Of a stretch of 32,398 bases of DNA, positions 15,102 to 22,494 are shown piece by piece. This DNA is from a virus. Where the stretch lies: positions 1 to 32,398 of the IMG/VR virus record IMGVR_UViG_3300034198_014327. One strand, written 5' to 3'. A program made the translations under genes and the position numbers. The notes under the pieces are model-generated. The model had not been told where the DNA came from and did not search any database. It was given only the letters and a program-made list of their open reading frames with translations. Position 1 is the first letter of the stretch, and every line of letters begins with the position of its first letter.

Positions 15102-15275
15102 TTACTTCTTAACTTCCGCCTTCTTCCGCTTCTGATAATCCGCCGCCAGCACATCAACATTCTGAGCGAGTTGCTTTAGCGCTCCTGCCACGTCTGGATC
15201 TACTGGGCTTGGTAGCCTTTGGATTGTTAGCTGACAGCCTGAGAGGATGAGGGTTAGTACGATTAATTTTTTCAT
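15102..15275 (-). CDS. Small lipoprotein, outer-membrane spanin-like candidate
   Basis: A 57-residue protein found between called genes. It starts MKKLIVLTLILSGC, a textbook lipobox (L-S-G-C, Cys14), so the mature lipidated part is 44 residues. After a Pro-rich linker (RLPSPVDPD) comes a helix (AGALKQLAQNVDVLAADYQKR) with a Lys-rich end. Lipobox, proline linker and small size fit o-spanins (Rz1 type), which disrupt the outer membrane at lysis. No i-spanin gene overlaps it, and it sits far from the lysis block, so another surface role such as superinfection exclusion is possible. It begins as TAATG on the upstream exported protein gene. Confidence 0.72.
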   Translation of the reverse strand: MKKLIVLTLILSGCQLTIQRLPSPVDPDVAGALKQLAQNVDVLAADYQKRKKAEVKK

Positions 15276-15979
15276 TATGTCACCTTGATCATTGCCCAGT
15301 TATATGTCGAAGTCTCACCAACTATAGAGCATTTAACTGAGAAGCTTGTACCTGCTGATATTGCTGAGACATATGGCGCGCCAATTCCTGCCGTGCCTGA
15401 AATTGTGTTAGGCGAAAAAGCTAACGACATACCAGTTGATGCGTTTGTTGTTGACACTACAACTGCTGTGACACCGTTGCATGTAAATGTCCCTGATGTT
15501 GCTGCCGCGCCACCGCCTTTAACTGAAAGGGTAGTAGCTGCTTTTTGCATTATTATATCGCCACCGTTAGTCGCGTTTTGGGTGATAGTTCCTGAGTTGT
15601 TAATATCCCACATCACCGCAGTAGATGCGTTGAAAAATTGAACTTTTGCTGAAGCGTTACCTACTAGAAGGTTTACGTTGCTAGTTGTGTTATTACCGCC
15701 ATAAATATTTATAGCGCCCGCATTAGCGTTTTCGTTTCCTGTAAGAAGAATGTAAGATCCTCTATTCTCGGCTGCCCCTCCACCTCCAGCTATGATAGTT
15801 TGTCGGTTATCTGCGCCGTCTGCTGTTCCTTGAAGAATCCTAAAGGGAGTTGTTGCACCAACAATATCCCCCTGAGCCGTAGCCCCAGGCACTAAGCTAA
15901 ACGCGGAATAGAAAGCGCGATCCGCCTGCGCTAGTTGAGGGATTAAAAGCAATAAGGTAAAAAAAAGTAATTTCTTCAT
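15275..15979 (-). CDS. Exported beta-rich protein with Sec signal peptide
   Basis: A 234-residue protein. A clear signal peptide (MKKLLFFTLLLLIPQLAQA, cleavage probably after residue 19, A-Q-A) is followed by a repetitive Gly/Asn/Thr-rich chain. One part (about 60-100) reads GGGGAAENRGSYILLTGNE then INIYGGNN, like beta-helix or beta-prism surface proteins. The C-terminal part contains Cys residues (TFTCNGVTAVVVS; FSVKCSI) that could pair in the periplasm, and ends in YNWAMIKVT, a common end of phage-tail and fibre domains. Its location among virion genes while carrying an export signal is unusual. Ribosome site AAGGAAG. Confidence 0.75.
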   Translation of the reverse strand: MKKLLFFTLLLLIPQLAQADRAFYSAFSLVPGATAQGDIVGATTPFRILQGTADGADNRQTIIAGGGGAAENRGSYILLTGNENANAGAINIYGGNNTTSNVNLLVGNASAKVQFFNASTAVMWDINNSGTITQNATNGGDIIMQKAATTLSVKGGGAAATSGTFTCNGVTAVVVSTTNASTGMSLAFSPNTISGTAGIGAPYVSAISAGTSFSVKCSIVGETSTYNWAMIKVT

Positions 15980-15980
15980 T

Positions 15981-16340
15981 TTAATAACTTCCTTGCACTA
16001 CAACACTACCGACAGTAGGTGCTACTGTTGTGTATTTACAGCTTATATTTCCATTTGCATATAATCCAACGTCTCGAAGCTTTATAGTTTGACTACTATA
16101 TGCTGGAATAGTCCATGGGTTAGTAGATCCCGTATTTTGGCATGTTATAGAAGCATCAGTTAAATTAAGTATATCTAAATCAACCAGGCTATTTGTATTG
16201 GCTAAAAATGTTGTGTAAGCAACAGTAACGGACCCAAAAGCTATAGTAGCTGCTATAAATGTACCCTTAAATGGTGCACCTTGCGCCGAAACATCTAGAG
16301 CCATAAAAAGACTTAAAACTAGCGCTATCACTCTTTTCAT
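15981..16340 (-). CDS. Exported small virion-type domain protein with Sec signal peptide
   Basis: A 119-residue protein. Residues 1-19 (MKRVIALVLSLFMALDVSA) are a Sec signal peptide, cleavage likely before QGAPFKG. The mature part (about 100 residues) is a beta-sandwich-like chain: LVDLDILNLTDASITCQN, IPAYSSQTIKLRDVGLY, NISCKYT, and VGSVVVQGSY at the end. This resembles small phage structural proteins that normally lack a signal. Two Cys residues could form a disulfide outside the cytoplasm. GGAGG precedes the ATG; one nucleotide separates it from the next exported gene. Confidence 0.75.
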   Translation of the reverse strand: MKRVIALVLSLFMALDVSAQGAPFKGTFIAATIAFGSVTVAYTTFLANTNSLVDLDILNLTDASITCQNTGSTNPWTIPAYSSQTIKLRDVGLYANGNISCKYTTVAPTVGSVVVQGSY

Positions 16341-16375
16341 AATATTAATCCTCCAAAAATAATAGCGCTAATCGT

Positions 16376-16795
16376 TTAGTTCTCTTTAGCAAATACAGAT
16401 ACTAGCCAGTCAGTAGTACTCAATCTAATACACTCATTTCCTGCGGCAGCTGCTATAGTCAAAGCTGCACCAGCCGATCCACCGTTAAGTGTTCCTGATG
16501 AGGTAGGAGGAAATAAGTTCATTGTGTTAGCACCATTATTTTGCACAATCACACGTTGCCCAATAGCTACATCTGGAGGCAATTTAACGCCCGTTGATGC
16601 TGCCGCAGTTGCTACTATGTTAATAAGCCTCGTAAGCTGTAATGCATCACCAATTACAGTGCCAGTAGCTACAAGCCCTGTGCTTACAGTATAACGTGGT
16701 GCTGCTGTAGCGGTTACATTGCCTAGTAAACTAGCTGCTTGCGTTGGTATACTAGCCCCATAAGTTAATTGATCGGTAAGTAGATTCTCTGGCAT
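16376..16795 (-). CDS. Small virion-type protein, paralogue of the gene at 14695
   Basis: A 139-residue Ala/Gly/Thr-rich protein, beta-type, with no signal peptide. A shared pattern with the 132-residue protein at 14695-15093 (ALQLTRLINI, VKLPPDVAIGQ, ANTMNLFPPTSSG, and a terminal TDWLVS) points to an old duplication; three exported-protein genes now lie between the copies. The motif VIVQNNGANTMNLFPP also occurs in phage fibre or decoration proteins. It follows the 242-residue protein with a 5-nt gap. Virion association is inferred. Confidence 0.7.
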   Translation of the reverse strand: MPENLLTDQLTYGASIPTQAASLLGNVTATAAPRYTVSTGLVATGTVIGDALQLTRLINIVATAAASTGVKLPPDVAIGQRVIVQNNGANTMNLFPPTSSGTLNGGSAGAALTIAAAAGNECIRLSTTDWLVSVFAKEN

Positions 16796-16800
16796 AAAAT

Positions 16801-17529
16801 TTAAACTCCTATCGTTTCATTTTTAAAAGGTCGTCCGCGCTTTTTTGCTGGCTCTGAATCATCGTCGCCTGCTGAAAGTTCTCTTTTTAACATCTCTGTT
16901 AACTTCTCAGTTAAATCACGCACGCTATTTTCTAGCGATTCATTTCGCTCTTTTAGCGCTTGTACTTCTAGCTCAAACTGAGAATTTGATACTCCTGTAT
17001 TAGTTTTGGCAATAAACGCTTTTGCGCGTTTCACGTCATCTAGAGCGCCCATGCCTATCAATGCAGCATCGCCTTCGCTAACTCCTGAAAGCCGCTCAAT
17101 CGTATGCACCCCATGGTGCTTGTAAAGACTAGCTCTTGCTGGATCGTTCTTAAATAGAAGCTCTACAGGAGTTCCTGCATCGTCCGCTCTTGTATTATTG
17201 AAGAAGGCGTTCCATTCGTTAGGGTAGGTTTTTATATGTGATTCTTGTGGAGCAAAGCTTTTAATCTTCCATTTCTGGGTAGTTTCATCAAACTCAACTA
17301 CATCATTTATGCGCTGGCGACCGATGGATCTGCCTAGCTCTTTTTCCCAATTCATATAAATGAAATTTTTATCAACCTTGCGTCCTTCCTGAGCTGATAG
17401 AAATGGCATAAACACCGACTCTAGGCTAAACCATATACGGATTAAACCTGGAGGTGTATCCTCGGAGGCTGACATATCATAATCTTGATATGGATCTAGC
17501 CCTTCTATTTTAATATCATTAATTGCCAT
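16801..17529 (-). CDS. Capsid-neighbour protein with HhH-like segment, coiled coil and AT-hook
   Basis: A 242-residue protein of a type often found next to phage capsid genes. Residues 103-132 (PNEWNAFFNN, GTPVELLF) are typical of it. Residues about 141-173 (GVHTIERLSGVSEGDAALIGMGALDDVKRAKAF) read like a helix-hairpin-helix DNA-binding unit. About 185-215 is a coiled coil (FELEVQALKERNESLENSV), and KKRGRPFK near residues 229-236 is a consensus AT-hook. Together these suggest a DNA-binding, perhaps packaged, structural protein. It starts after the hairpin at 17556-17587. Function is not established. Confidence 0.78.
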   Translation of the reverse strand: MAINDIKIEGLDPYQDYDMSASEDTPPGLIRIWFSLESVFMPFLSAQEGRKVDKNFIYMNWEKELGRSIGRQRINDVVEFDETTQKWKIKSFAPQESHIKTYPNEWNAFFNNTRADDAGTPVELLFKNDPARASLYKHHGVHTIERLSGVSEGDAALIGMGALDDVKRAKAFIAKTNTGVSNSQFELEVQALKERNESLENSVRDLTEKLTEMLKRELSAGDDDSEPAKKRGRPFKNETIGV

Positions 17530-17555
17530 TTCTATTTTCCTTTATTTAAAACTAG

Positions 17556-17587
17556 AGAGGGAGTCGCTAAACCAGCCGACCCCCTCT
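17556..17587 (-). terminator. Stem-loop downstream of capsid/decoration genes, possible attenuator
   Basis: AGAGGG (17556-17561) pairs with CCCTCT (17582-17587) and GTCG (17563-17566) with CGAC (17577-17580), with one A/C mismatch between them and a small loop. On the minus strand the hairpin is followed by CTAGTTTTAAAT, only a weak U tract. It lies in the largest internal gap of the leftward train (65 nt), just after the most strongly needed genes. Partial termination or 3'-end protection of the capsid mRNA are both reasonable. Confidence 0.6.
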
Positions 17588-17594
17588 AATTTAA

Positions 17595-18116
17595 TTAGTC
17601 TTGAGCGTTAACTGATAAAATACCAGTTGAATAAACTTCAAGTGCACCTGTACCTGTAGTGCAAGTTTGAAGGCCTTGAATCAATGGAGCATTAACGGAA
17701 GATGAAATTTGTCCTGCCGTTGCTGTTCCATAAAGTTTAGTTGCTGTAGTTGCTGTACTTGCTGCGGTAACTTTAATACCACGCCCTACTCCACCACCAC
17801 CACCTAACCAAATCCAACCATAAGAACCGGAGGCTATAGCTACTTGAGCTATACCGATGATTCTACTAGCTGTAGTTGTTAAGGTAGTAATAGTTGCTGC
17901 TGTCGCAACTGGAATAGCTGCAAAAGTAGCTGAGCATAAGTCGTACTGTGCTATTGCTGCGCCTGCTAGTACAAACAACCATTTTCCACCTTGATTATCA
18001 TAACTAGCATCACCTGGAAGAAATCCAGGAAAGCTTTTGTCTGTAGTCAAAGATAAGTAGGTCTGCTCATACTGAGCCTGTGATAGGCCTGTTGGGTATA
18101 CGTTTACTAATGGCAT
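17595..18116 (-). CDS. Head decoration/stabilisation-type protein
   Basis: A 173-residue Ala/Thr/Gly-rich protein directly after the major capsid gene (27-nt gap). The pattern YNQ/NQGGKWLFVLAGAAIAQYDL (about 41-60), ASGSYGWIWLGGGGG (about 95-109), a threonine-rich turn and ALEVYSTGIL near the end matches small head-decoration or cement proteins seen beside phage capsid genes. It would bind the capsid surface. There is no signal peptide. A hairpin follows the gene, which would fit high expression together with the capsid protein. Confidence 0.72.
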   Translation of the reverse strand: MPLVNVYPTGLSQAQYEQTYLSLTTDKSFPGFLPGDASYDNQGGKWLFVLAGAAIAQYDLCSATFAAIPVATAATITTLTTTASRIIGIAQVAIASGSYGWIWLGGGGGVGRGIKVTAASTATTATKLYGTATAGQISSSVNAPLIQGLQTCTTGTGALEVYSTGILSVNAQD

Positions 18117-18143
18117 GATGTTTTCTCCTAAAAATTATTAAAA

Positions 18144-19118
18144 TTAATCGTTATTCAAAACACCGAGACGACGGAAGTTCTTAGCAGTTAGGTTACCCAT
18201 CCATGCCAAATACTCAATCGAGCTGTCTTGATTGAAGCTATCGCGCTTAGGAAGTCGTGTAAGGTTACGCCCTTCATAGTAGCGAAGCTCTAAAACTTCA
18301 GGATCTAGCCAATACTGGGTATTAGCTGGCATACCTGAAACAGAGGCCTCAAAAACAACTTCCGCATCTTTATATGCATAAGTTCTGAACCCAAGTTTAC
18401 CAAGTGCGCCCTTCTCTTGAGTAATACGTTGAAGCGGGTGAACCGTTCCTTCATAGAACTGATAAGAGTTATTGTCACTGAGAATAACTTTGGTCTTAGC
18501 TTTATAGCTCTGTAGTAATACATCCAACCTATCCATGTACTGGATAATATTGGTTGCTGATAGAGCGGATCCACCGTCTGTGGTGCTTCTGTAAAACTGA
18601 TTCTTAGCGAAAGAAAAGGACGCTCTAGCAACACCTGCCACAGTTCCTGAACCGTCGTTAGTGATCAAATTCTGCAATCCACCGATTTGATTTGAAAGCA
18701 ATCCAGCCGACAAAAGATCGATATTGAATTGATTCTCAAAAGAGGTTTTAGCGTTCATTACCCTAGCTTTAACTAGGTCGCGATTCTGTGATCGGCCTGA
18801 GTTTTGAGCGATTTCGCGCCCGTTAGCTTGAATGTTGATAGCTATCTGCTTTGGATCGTACTGGAACACTGAAAACACTTCATTGCTTGATGTATTCAAC
18901 TGCTCAGATCCGCTGTAACGCTTATAGCTTCCATTCTCTTGATACATGATAGGAATCGCAATTGAGATCCCACCATCAATCGAATTGATAGCATCGTTCA
19001 TTTTAAGCATCGCTGTGATAGCGTTCTTTGTGGTTATATTGTCAAAAAGATCATCTTCAAGCATTTGCACTGTGGTGCTTAAGAGATCCCCTGCAAAATT
19101 GGTATTCGGACTAGGCAT
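18144..19118 (-). CDS. Major capsid protein (HK97-fold type)
   Basis: A 324-residue protein directly following the scaffold gene. Characteristic stretches are IAIPIMYQENGSYKRYSGSE (about 53-72), FSVFQYDPKQIAINIQANG (about 82-100), MNAKTSFENQFNIDLLSAG (about 121-139) with QIGGLQNLI, TKVILSDNNSYQFYE (about 209-223) and a C-terminal QYWLDPEVLELRYYEGRN. It fits the capsid proteins of short-tailed phages of moderate size, which use the HK97 fold. It would be the most abundant virion protein. Gene order scaffold-capsid-decoration supports the call. Confidence 0.88.
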   Translation of the reverse strand: MPSPNTNFAGDLLSTTVQMLEDDLFDNITTKNAITAMLKMNDAINSIDGGISIAIPIMYQENGSYKRYSGSEQLNTSSNEVFSVFQYDPKQIAINIQANGREIAQNSGRSQNRDLVKARVMNAKTSFENQFNIDLLSAGLLSNQIGGLQNLITNDGSGTVAGVARASFSFAKNQFYRSTTDGGSALSATNIIQYMDRLDVLLQSYKAKTKVILSDNNSYQFYEGTVHPLQRITQEKGALGKLGFRTYAYKDAEVVFEASVSGMPANTQYWLDPEVLELRYYEGRNLTRLPKRDSFNQDSSIEYLAWMGNLTAKNFRRLGVLNND

Positions 19119-19148
19119 AAATAAATTCCTCTTGTTTAAAAAGAGAGA

Positions 19149-20252
19149 TTATCTAGCGCCGTTTGCTCGTTCATAAGCAACATCAAAAGCGCTATCAAAT
19201 TTCTCGTTAAAGTTTTTTCCTTTTAATCGAGGTTTTTGAGTTGCTACACCAGAAGTCGGAGCGCCATTAACAGAAGTCGCAGCATCTTGAGCGCGTTTTG
19301 CTTGCTCAATAGTTAGCTGTGGATCTTTCTGCTTAGGGGCTGCAATGCCATGAATTTTAGAAACCTCCGATTTAACGTATTCATAAGCGGCATTTAGCCC
19401 CTGTGTTACGCTATAAGGTGTTCCTTGTTCTTCTGCTATTGCCATGATTTGCTGATACGCTTGATCAATTTGTGGTGCATACATAGATGCGAAAGGAGCT
19501 ATCGGCTGGCCTGTTGAGTCTTTGCCTGATTTAAAAGCATTGACTTCACTCGCTAACTGCTGCTCTTTTTGCGCTGCACGCTCACTTTCTCGCTCTGTTT
19601 TCAAAGCTTGAAACTCGTTCCTGATTTCTTCGTATCGTGGATCATTTGACTGCTGGCTATAAGTCTCATCGACCTCGCCGTTTATCTGTATCTGAAGGTT
19701 ATTTTTGCGCGCTAGATCATAAAGCGCCGATGCTGGATCTGCCTTAAATACGCGATCCCAGTCGCGATATCTATGCAGCTCATCAATCGGATCTCTTAAT
19801 CCTTGTAGTCTAAGCTCTGCTTTATGCCGATCTGCTGCTTCTGGAGCTTCAAAATCAGAATAAAAGCGCTGCTCATACTGCTCTGCCTTCTTTGCTTGGT
19901 TAGCAAACCGACTTACTTGCTGTTGTAGCTGTAACTCTCTAGCCGCAATTACTTGCTTTAATGCTGGAGTAGCTTGTGCCCACAAAGCTTTCTGCTCGTT
20001 AGACCAAAAGACGGGAGGCGGTGCTCCAGAATCATCGGCTATAGGAGCCGCTGCCTGTGCTTCGTTCTCTGTCTCTGCTTCTTGGTCTAAATTCTGTTCT
20101 TTCTCTTCTGGCTCTACCTGTTCAACTTCGGGAGCACCTTCAATTTCTACTTCTTTCTTCGTTTCTTCAGGCTCTACTGGATCGCGGCTCTCTAGAATTT
20201 GAGCTTCTGCGCTATCCATTGCACTATTTAATAACTGATTATCGTCTTTCAT
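19149..20252 (-). CDS. Capsid scaffolding protein
   Basis: A 367-residue, highly charged protein. The first ~90 residues are strongly acidic (runs of Glu/Pro). Then comes PPPVFWSNEQKALWAQATPALKQVIAARE (about 77-105), a motif typical of phage scaffolds, followed by Gln-rich helices (QLQQQVSRFANQAKK) and long helical segments to about residue 300. The C-terminus is basic (KPRLKGKNFNEKF...RANGAR), as expected for the part that binds the capsid protein. It helps the procapsid form and leaves before or during packaging. The start overlaps the upstream 144-residue gene by 14 nt. Confidence 0.85.
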   Translation of the reverse strand: MKDDNQLLNSAMDSAEAQILESRDPVEPEETKKEVEIEGAPEVEQVEPEEKEQNLDQEAETENEAQAAAPIADDSGAPPPVFWSNEQKALWAQATPALKQVIAARELQLQQQVSRFANQAKKAEQYEQRFYSDFEAPEAADRHKAELRLQGLRDPIDELHRYRDWDRVFKADPASALYDLARKNNLQIQINGEVDETYSQQSNDPRYEEIRNEFQALKTERESERAAQKEQQLASEVNAFKSGKDSTGQPIAPFASMYAPQIDQAYQQIMAIAEEQGTPYSVTQGLNAAYEYVKSEVSKIHGIAAPKQKDPQLTIEQAKRAQDAATSVNGAPTSGVATQKPRLKGKNFNEKFDSAFDVAYERANGAR

Positions 20253-20673
20253 TTCTACCTGTTAATTCTCTGGCATCCCAAATAGCTTTAATCTTATCGT
20301 GCTGTCTGCCATAATACCGTTCTAAATCGCGCTGCTCTTCATATCTTTTAGCTGCTCTTTTATCTGGATCGCTCTCTATTGCCTCGGCCCTATAAATTGC
20401 GTCCATTATCTTTTCGTCGCTTATCTTGTCCTTTACATCGTTTCTAGGACCACCCTCATTAATCCAATCGTTCCCGACAATTCTGCAACCTGCGTTATTG
20501 ACTGATCTAACGTATTCGCTCCTCGAAGTATAAATTACGCCTGTAACTGGGTTTCTTAATGGTGTTGGTAACGTATCATCAACTAAGAAAGCGGAAGCCT
20601 CACCTTCACTAGCTTGAGGCTCCCCAACCTCTACAACTGAGCCGCCTACAAATTTATAAACCTTTCTAGACAT
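20239..20673 (-). CDS. Hypothetical phage protein upstream of scaffold
   Basis: A 144-residue protein. The N-terminus (KVYKFVGGSVVEV) is a beta hairpin. The centre contains NPVTGVIYTSRSEYVRSVNNAGCRIVGNDW (about 41-70), a pattern repeatedly seen in short phage proteins encoded between portal and scaffold. The C-terminal third is a charged helix (RAAKRYEEQRDLERYYGRQHDKIKAIW). It overlaps the scaffold gene by 14 nt. A capsid-assembly role is likely by position; no biochemical function is known to me. Confidence 0.75.
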   Translation of the reverse strand: MSRKVYKFVGGSVVEVGEPQASEGEASAFLVDDTLPTPLRNPVTGVIYTSRSEYVRSVNNAGCRIVGNDWINEGGPRNDVKDKISDEKIMDAIYRAEAIESDPDKRAAKRYEEQRDLERYYGRQHDKIKAIWDARELTGRNERR

Positions 20674-20718
20674 AATAATTAAATGCTCGTTTCTAAAAAT
20701 TAATTCAAGGGTAATTAT

Positions 20719-21303
20719 TTAATCGTCAAACTCGTCAATTAAATCTGCCCAATCCTGGATTTCATCAATCAGCGCTATGCTTCTTTGCTCTTTAGCTATT
20801 TTAGCCTCAAGTTTAATGCGCTCGTCCTCAATTCTTTGCAATTCCTTGATCTTAGCTTGTCTAACTTCTTCAGCCTTTGCTTTAGCGGCTATTGCTAGCT
20901 GCTCAAGTCTATTCTCTTCAGCCCTGACTCTAGCTAATCTTTCCTCTTCTTTTCTGACTTTAGCTATGCGCTCTTGCTCAAGTTTTACCTTAGCCAGCCT
21001 TAGATTCTCATCTATTATCGCCTTAGCTTTTCTAGCTGCTATGTTCTTAGCAATCGATTCAACATCAACCGACTGTTCTTTAGCCTCAACTATGTCGGTC
21101 TTGATTTCTTTTGCACGTTCAAAGGCATCATCAATAACAGTATCTTGCTTTAGCGAGAATATTTCCTCTGCTTCTAATTCTTTCTTTTTCTTTAAAAGCT
21201 TAGGGTAGATATATTTATCTACGTAATCGCCATCATATACAGGGATTACAGGAGGCGTGGGACCGCCATCTGAACTAAAGCTCGGCCTCATTAATAAAAG
21301 CAT
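20719..21303 (-). CDS. Coiled-coil protein between fibre-like and scaffold genes
   Basis: A 194-residue protein. Residues 1-30 are proline-rich (PSFSSDGGPTPPVIPVYDG), residues 30-60 a Lys/Glu helix, and about 85-180 one continuous charged helix of Arg/Lys/Glu/Ala heptads, almost certainly a long coiled coil. It ends in an acidic patch (LIDEIQDWADLIDEFDD). A low-complexity open frame runs antisense but is a shadow of this repetitive composition. The start at 21303 is supported by GAGGGTAGGG upstream, which overlaps the end of the previous gene. A structural or assembly-chaperone role is a guess from position. Confidence 0.7.
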   Translation of the reverse strand: MLLLMRPSFSSDGGPTPPVIPVYDGDYVDKYIYPKLLKKKKELEAEEIFSLKQDTVIDDAFERAKEIKTDIVEAKEQSVDVESIAKNIAARKAKAIIDENLRLAKVKLEQERIAKVRKEEERLARVRAEENRLEQLAIAAKAKAEEVRQAKIKELQRIEDERIKLEAKIAKEQRSIALIDEIQDWADLIDEFDD

Positions 21304-21309
21304 AAGACC

Positions 21310-22494
21310 CTACCCTCTGGTAAGTTCATATCTATCTGTTAATAGATCGATATTAAGGTTTCTTGATGTAGTTCCTAGAGTTTTGTTGATCCCCACACTT
21401 ATATTCACTAGCTGAGTAGCTGTCGGCATATTTGTGCTTCGCGTACCACCGTAAACCCATGTAACAGAATCAGTAGATGAGAAAAAATCTGCGCGTGTCC
21501 AACCAGGATTAATAAAGATGCCTAGCCAGATATAGGTTAAATCTACAGTAAGAGACGGAGAGGCATCGGCTATACTGGCTGTGCTTGCTGCGGAAGATGC
21601 GATCCTCCAGTTTGCGGAGGCGGCCTCATCATAGAGCCAATAAACCCCGTCAACTACGTTTGTACTAGCTGGTGCGTCATGGTACCCTGCAAAAATTTGG
21701 TATCGCTCTGCTAGTACAGAAAGTGTATCTACTGCAATTCTGGTGAGAAATAGCGCGTAGCCCTGAGCTGGCACAATTGAGTTATTATTCGGTGAGCCTA
21801 TATAAGCTTTGCCTGTTGTTGTAGTTCCAGTAGAATTCCTTAAAACTCCGTAAGGTTTTTCTGTTGCATCGGATAGGTAGACTGCGGGTGCTATATTCGA
21901 TCCTGTGCCGCTTGTGATTTGTTCGTAGTCACCACGGGAGTTATTGAAATCTGTAAAATTTGTGAATTGTCCAAAACCATCGGCTTTAGATGTAGCAATA
22001 AGTACCCATCTTGAGGCGGTGCTATCATAAATAAATTGCGCAGTATCGCCAGGGGTTAAAAATAAAGGTATCCGAGATCCCCACGTCATTCGATTAGCTG
22101 CCGTACTTGATGCTGAGTCACGCTCTAAGATTAATAGGTAATCTGTTGATACATTTTGAACTATCACAACTCTATCGGTGTTCGTTGGTACCATGCCTGT
22201 AATTTTAATTGAGGCTGATTGGTTTACTCGAAGAAACGTGCAAGAGGAGAAATTGGTGGGGTTATAATCATTTTGATCTGTTGCTGGCGTTACAGTCAGT
22301 ATCCCGTTTGTTCCGTTAATCCTAAGCGATTGAAGCGCTACGTTAAGTGTATAAGTGCTATTTGCTCCTGCATCGGTTGCGGAAAGATTGGTGCCAGGAG
22401 TAAGAACGCGCTCCGCTGATAGCGTGCTGTCGTTGGCTAAGGCTAAATATTGAGCTGTTGTCGGTGCTGCGCTTGGCGGATTGTTGACTGGCAT
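21310..22494 (-). CDS. Fibre-like virion protein
   Basis: A 394-residue protein. The N-terminal part (PTTAQYLALANDSTLSAERVLTPG, about 9-32) is the ANDSTLSxERxLTPG... attachment motif common at the start of phage fibre and virion-surface proteins. It is followed by beta repeats (TYTLNVALQSLR, NRVVIVQN-like stretches, GDTAQFIYDSTASRWVLI) and a C-terminal domain with YQIFAGYHDAP and DGVYWLYDE, resembling lectin-like fibre domains. It probably sits on the virion surface and may contact the host. The start is set at 22494 (TAATG on the upstream stop) since the motif begins immediately; a longer frame would overlap heavily. Confidence 0.78.
   Translation of the reverse strand: MPVNNPPSAAPTTAQYLALANDSTLSAERVLTPGTNLSATDAGANSTYTLNVALQSLRINGTNGILTVTPATDQNDYNPTNFSSCTFLRVNQSASIKITGMVPTNTDRVVIVQNVSTDYLLILERDSASSTAANRMTWGSRIPLFLTPGDTAQFIYDSTASRWVLIATSKADGFGQFTNFTDFNNSRGDYEQITSGTGSNIAPAVYLSDATEKPYGVLRNSTGTTTTGKAYIGSPNNNSIVPAQGYALFLTRIAVDTLSVLAERYQIFAGYHDAPASTNVVDGVYWLYDEAASANWRIASSAASTASIADASPSLTVDLTYIWLGIFINPGWTRADFFSSTDSVTWVYGGTRSTNMPTATQLVNISVGINKTLGTTSRNLNIDLLTDRYELTRG

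Noticed and set aside
20777-21208. 143-codon plus-strand frame rich in Leu/Ser/Ala
   Set aside because: It is the antisense image of the Lys/Glu/Ala coiled coil at 20719-21303; hydrophobic composition arises from that repeat.
20719-21303. Coiled-coil protein as a tape-measure protein
   Set aside because: Too short (194 residues), without hydrophobic segments, and located before scaffold and capsid rather than among tail genes.
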